The translations under genes and the position numbers were made by a program. The notes beneath the pieces were generated by a model. That model saw only the letters and a list, made by a program, of their open reading frames with translations, did no database searches and had not been told where the DNA came from. 64,000 nucleotides of DNA from assembly GCF_029360645.1 (NCBI RefSeq), contig NZ_JARDUA010000001.1, positions 62,001-126,000 of the forward strand, read 5' to 3'. The DNA is from Pontibacter litorisediminis (GTDB lineage Bacteria; Bacteroidota; Bacteroidia; Cytophagales; Hymenobacteraceae). Positions 61,601 to 64,000 of this stretch are shown here, piece after piece (the first letter of the stretch is position 1; each line of letters opens with the position of its first letter).

Positions 61601-62024
61601 GCATATCGTTGATCATGCCCTGCAGGCCCATGGCGCGTCCGTCGTCCGGGGAGTAGATGCGGGCGATGCCATACTGGTGCAGCTCCTCGATCTCGGTAGG
61701 CAGGATTACGCCGCCGCCGCCGCCAAAGATGCGGATGTGTCCGCAGCCACGCTCGCTGAGTAGGTCGTACATATACTTGAAGTACTCCAGGTGGCCGCCC
61801 TGGTATGAGGTGATGGCGATGGCCTGTGCGTCTTCCTGAATAGCGCAGTCCACGATCTCCTGCACCGAGCGGTTGTGGCCCAGGTGAATTACCTCTGCCC
61901 CGGAGGCCTGAATAATGCGGCGCATGATATTGATCGAGGCATCGTGGCCATCGAACAGAGAGGCAGCCGTAACGATACGGATATGGTTAACAGGCTTATA
62001 ATGCTCTACTTTTGTAAGTTGCAT
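58638..62024 (-). CDS. icmF: Fused isobutyryl-CoA mutase (IcmF)
   Basis: A 1128-aa coenzyme-B12-dependent mutase that interconverts isobutyryl-CoA and n-butyryl-CoA, carrying its own G-protein chaperone. Order: B12-binding domain (about 15-145) with the cobalt-binding DGHDASI (His27); MeaB-like GTPase with Walker [10 protein letters not shown] (about 205-213) and [16 protein letters not shown]; linker; and the mutase barrel from about 560 on. Specificity positions fit IcmF: Phe576 in GVFPFKRE, where methylmalonyl-CoA mutase has Tyr, and Gln777 in [11 protein letters not shown], where that enzyme has Arg. Role: valine and branched-chain carbon metabolism. Single gene. Confidence 0.93.
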   Translation of the reverse strand: MQLTKVEHYKPVNHIRIVTAASLFDGHDASINIMRRIIQASGAEVIHLGHNRSVQEIVDCAIQEDAQAIAITSYQGGHLEYFKYMYDLLSERGCGHIRIFGGGGGVILPTEIEELHQYGIARIYSPDDGRAMGLQGMINDMLEKCDFPTGKDLNGEAKHLKDKDPKAIAKLISAAENFPEEARGILDEVKEQAKDVKTPVLGITGTGGAGKSSLVDELVRRFLLDFPDKKIAIISVDPSKRKTGGALLGDRIRMNSISNERVYMRSLATRQSNLALSKYVQDAVDIVKAADFDLIILETSGIGQSDTEIIEHSDMSLYVMTPEYGAATQLEKIDMLDFADVIALNKFDKRGALDALRDVKKQYKRNHQLWDVNDEEIPVFGTIASQFNDPGMNQLYRAIMAKISEKTGVAFNSNLQTSKEMSEKVFIIPPSRTRYLSEISETIRNYDKWTKDQAEVAQRLYGIKKSIEAVQSIEVEDKDRLIKQLEQAYAEVELNLDGQNKKILENWQEKVQAYKNEFYVFKVRDKELKIKTHTESLSHLQIPKVATPRYEAWGDLLKWNLQENVPGEFPYTAGVFPFKREGEDPTRMFAGEGGPERTNRRFHYVSLGMPAKRLSTAFDSVTLYGEDPDYRPDIYGKIGNSGVSICCLDDAKKLYSGFNLADPKTSVSMTINGPAAILTGFFMNAAIDQQCELYIKENGLEDEVNAKIEAIYKDKGAERPRYQGSLPEGNDGLGLMLLGVTGDQVLPAEVYEPIKTRTLAAVRGTVQADILKEDQAQNTCIFSTEFSLRLMGDVQAYFIDKNVRNFYSVSISGYHIAEAGANPITQLAFTLANGFTFVEYYVSRGMDINKFAPNLSFFFSNGIDPEYAVIGRVARRIWAKAMKHKYNADARSQMLKYHIQTSGRSLHAQEIDFNDIRTTLQALYAIYDNCNSLHTNAYDEAITTPTEASVRRAMAIQLIINRELGLAKNENPLQGSFIIEELTDLVEEAVLTEFDRITERGGVLGAMETMYQRGKIQEESLYYETLKHTGEYPIIGVNTFLSSKGSPTVIPTEVIRATEDEKQYQITMVRALQERNADKSEEMLKRIQQVAINNGNIFEEMMETVKYCSLGQITNALFEVGGQYRRNM

Positions 62025-62208
62025 ACTTATATGAACTAGTTTTTTCCAGATTTGATGCGAATATAGTCATTTTTGGGCTAAGATTTTAAGGATTTGGAGA
62101 CAGGGCGGCTAAGGGAGCGGCCCTGCCAGGCAAGCGACTATTACCATGCCCAAGTATGGCTTTTATAATTCTTAAGGCCTGATAGCAGCAACAAATGCAC
62201 ATTCTTCT

Positions 62209-62216
62209 TAACTTTG
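62209..62216 (+). promoter_or_regulatory. Putative -7 box of lepA
   Basis: TAACTTTG, an exact TAnnTTTG followed by C. The start codon at 62235 would lie about 12 nt after the transcript start. Confidence 0.45.
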
Positions 62217-62234
62217 CTTTTCGTATAGACATTT

Positions 62235-64000
62235 ATGAAGAACATTCGCAATTTCTGCATCATCGCCCACATCGACCATGGTAAGAGTACCCTGGCCGAC
62301 CGCCTGCTGGAGTTTACCTCTACGGTGGCAGAGCGTGAAATGCAAAACCAGCTGCTCGATAACATGGACCTGGAGCGTGAGCGCGGCATTACGATTAAGA
62401 GCCACGCCATCCAGATGAACTACCACTACAAGGGAGAGGATTACGTGCTCAACCTGATCGACACACCTGGCCACGTTGACTTTTCCTATGAGGTTTCCCG
62501 CTCCATCGCTGCCTGCGAGGGGGCACTGCTTATTGTGGACTCCTCCCAGGGGATTGAGGCGCAGACGATCTCTAACCTGTACCTGGCCATCGGCAACGAC
62601 CTGGAGATCATTCCGGTACTGAACAAGATCGACCTGCCGCACTCCATGCCGGAAGAGGTGTCTGACCAGATCATCGACCTGATAGGCTGCGACAAAGAAG
62701 ACATCATCCATGCCTCCGGTAAGGCTGGTATTGGTATCGAGGATATCCTGAACGCCATATGCGACCGAATCCCGGCCCCGAAGGGTGATCCGGCTGCCCC
62801 GCTGCAGGCGCTGATCTTTGACTCCGTTTTTAACTCCTACAGAGGCATTGAGGTATACTTCCGCATCTTTAACGGCACGCTGAAGAAAGGGGAGAAGGTG
62901 AAGTTCATCAACACCGGCAAAACCTATGAGGCTGATGAGATTGGGGTGCTGAAGCTGAACCAGGAGTCTCGCCAGGAAATGGCTGCCGGTAACGTGGGCT
63001 ACCTGATCTCCGGTATCAAGAACGCCAAAGAGGTTAAAGTAGGTGATACCATCACGCACGTAGATCGTCCGGCCCAGGGTATTCAGGGCTTTGAGGACGT
63101 GAAGCCTATGGTATTCGCCGGTATCTACCCGGTAGAGACGAGCGAGTATGAGGAACTGCGCGCTTCCATGGAGAAGCTGCAGCTGAACGATGCCTCGCTG
63201 GTGTGGGAGCCGGAGACATCCGCCGCCCTCGGTTTCGGTTTCCGTTGCGGGTTCCTGGGAATGCTGCACATGGAAATTGTGCAGGAGCGTTTGGAGCGCG
63301 AGTTCGACATGACGGTGATCACGACCGTGCCGTCGGTGCAGTTCCACGCCTATACTACAAAAGAGCAAATGGTGAAGGTGAATGCTCCTTCGGAGATGCC
63401 GGATCCAAACTATATCGACCACATCGAGGAGCCTTTCATCAAAGCGCAAATCATTTCTAAGTCTGATTACGTGGGGCCGATCATCACGCTGTGTATGGAC
63501 AAGCGCGGTATCCTGAAGAACCAGACTTACCTTACCAGCGATCGTGTGGAGATGACCTTTGAGATGCCGCTGGCCGAGATCGTGTTCGACTTCTTCGATA
63601 AGCTGAAGACCATTTCCCGTGGCTACGCCTCCCTCGACTATGAGTTGATTGGCTTCCGCCCATCCAACATGGTAAAGCTGGACATCATGCTGAACGGTGA
63701 GAAAGTGGACGCCCTGAGCGCCATTGTACACCGCGACAAGGCCTATGATTGGGGCAAGCGCCTCTGCGAAAAGCTGCGTGAGCTGCTGCCGCGCCAGATG
63801 TTCGAGATTGCCATTCAGGCGGCCATTGGCCAGAAGATCATCGCCCGCGAAACGGTGAAGGCCATGCGCAAGAACGTACTGGCCAAGTGCTACGGCGGTG
63901 ATATTTCGCGTAAACGCAAGCTCCTCGAAAAGCAGAAGAAGGGTAAGAAACGCATGCGCCAGGTAGGCAACGTGGAGATCCCACAAGAAGCCTTCTTAGC
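62235..64000 (+). CDS. lepA: Elongation factor 4 (LepA), 3' end beyond the window
   Basis: Ribosome-associated GTPase thought to help back-translocation or initiation-complex maturation. The frame from ATG 62235 is open to the window end; about 588 residues are seen and only a few are missing. The G1 motif [19 protein letters not shown]3 [16 protein letters not shown]4 NKIDLP and the LepA-specific C-terminal region [24 protein letters not shown] are all present. A minus-strand frame of 592 codons covers the same stretch and is an artefact of the GC-rich third positions. The gene is divergent from icmF. Confidence 0.97.
   Translation, partial: MKNIRNFCIIAHIDHGKSTLADRLLEFTSTVAEREMQNQLLDNMDLERERGITIKSHAIQMNYHYKGEDYVLNLIDTPGHVDFSYEVSRSIAACEGALLIVDSSQGIEAQTISNLYLAIGNDLEIIPVLNKIDLPHSMPEEVSDQIIDLIGCDKEDIIHASGKAGIGIEDILNAICDRIPAPKGDPAAPLQALIFDSVFNSYRGIEVYFRIFNGTLKKGEKVKFINTGKTYEADEIGVLKLNQESRQEMAAGNVGYLISGIKNAKEVKVGDTITHVDRPAQGIQGFEDVKPMVFAGIYPVETSEYEELRASMEKLQLNDASLVWEPETSAALGFGFRCGFLGMLHMEIVQERLEREFDMTVITTVPSVQFHAYTTKEQMVKVNAPSEMPDPNYIDHIEEPFIKAQIISKSDYVGPIITLCMDKRGILKNQTYLTSDRVEMTFEMPLAEIVFDFFDKLKTISRGYASLDYELIGFRPSNMVKLDIMLNGEKVDALSAIVHRDKAYDWGKRLCEKLRELLPRQMFEIAIQAAIGQKIIARETVKAMRKNVLAKCYGGDISRKRKLLEKQKKGKKRMRQVGNVEIPQEAFL

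Noticed and set aside
62208-63986. 592-codon minus-strand open frame over lepA
   Set aside because: It is antisense to an unmistakable LepA protein. Long antisense frames are common in GC-rich genes, and its translation shows no family pattern.
1-64000. Mobile elements, prophage, integrases or attachment sites near tRNA-Met
   Set aside because: I searched for transposase-like proteins, terminal inverted repeats with target duplications and duplicated tRNA ends and found none. The inverted repeats present behave as terminators or lone hairpins.

Overview
The window looks like a chromosomal segment of an aerobic Bacteroidota bacterium, most likely a Hymenobacteraceae/Cytophagales member such as Pontibacter. 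This placement is inferred from gene families and signals, not from an rRNA gene. Supporting signs are a T9SS type-B sorting domain protein, a primary sigma factor without region 1.1, many promoter-like TAnnTTTG (-7) boxes with TTG/TTTG about 18-21 nt upstream, no general use of Shine-Dalgarno sites, a bacillithiol deacetylase and a fused isobutyryl-CoA mutase. Base composition is moderately GC-rich. I see no insertion sequence, phage, integrase, CRISPR array or rRNA operon.

Layout. 1-3.6 kb: end of a GH15 glucoamylase, HslV protease, a Crp/Fnr regulator, an SMR exporter and a deoxyhypusine-synthase-like enzyme. 3.6-10 kb: large-subunit catalase, a 2H phosphoesterase, an ABC-F ATPase and a six-TM protein. 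10.3-13.8 kb: a two-gene alpha-glucan/trehalose operon (alpha-glucosidase then TreZ). 14-23.5 kb: a 49-aa lipoprotein, tRNA-Met(CAT), a START-like protein, an LptF/G permease, then rpsO, pnp, rpoD, trxB, a LysM/M23 peptidase and BshB1. 23.6-26.6 kb: two oxidoreductases and a TetR regulator. 27.1-30 kb: a small membrane protein, then four predicted disordered proteins, three of them extremely rich in Arg/Asn/Tyr/Asp/Gly. 30.2-33.1 kb: an arsenic operon (arsR, arsI, metallophosphoesterase, acr3). 33.2-36.6 kb: a two-component system followed by a PepSY-like/SdiA-regulated lipoprotein. 36.6-46.6 kb: MscS channel, a secreted GH13 enzyme, several secreted proteins, a lone oxidase subunit III-like protein, a T9SS cargo and a GreA-like factor. 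46.9-47.26 kb: a candidate structured non-coding RNA with its own promoter and terminator. 47.4-55.4 kb: NlpC/P60, M61 and SIMPL proteins, glutamate dehydrogenase, FKBP and three paralogues of an unassigned STAS-like family. 55.6-64 kb: three tiny genes, an FMN-binding glutamate-synthase-like protein, Rnk, IcmF and the start of lepA, which runs off the window.

How the genes fit together. Several modules address stress: catalase, thioredoxin reductase, bacillithiol synthesis, arsenic resistance, a mechanosensitive channel and the disordered protein cluster. Alpha-glucan and trehalose turnover is represented by GH15, TreZ, GH13 alpha-glucosidase and an exported GH13 enzyme. Core gene expression is represented by rpsO, pnp, rpoD, lepA, a GreA-like factor and Rnk.

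Most interesting signals. (1) The candidate RNA at 46934-47258: an 11-bp helix joins its predicted 5' end to a site just before the terminator, four further helices can be drawn, and an unpaired stretch matches ten bases of the expected anti-Shine-Dalgarno complement. (2) The heptamer AAGTATA/TATACTT occurs about 63 times by hand count against roughly five expected, in genes and between them. (3) The Arg/Tyr/Asn-rich disordered protein cluster. (4) A trxB gene whose GC content changes abruptly along its length. (5) Several genes under 50 codons supported by promoters, terminators or recognisable protein architecture.
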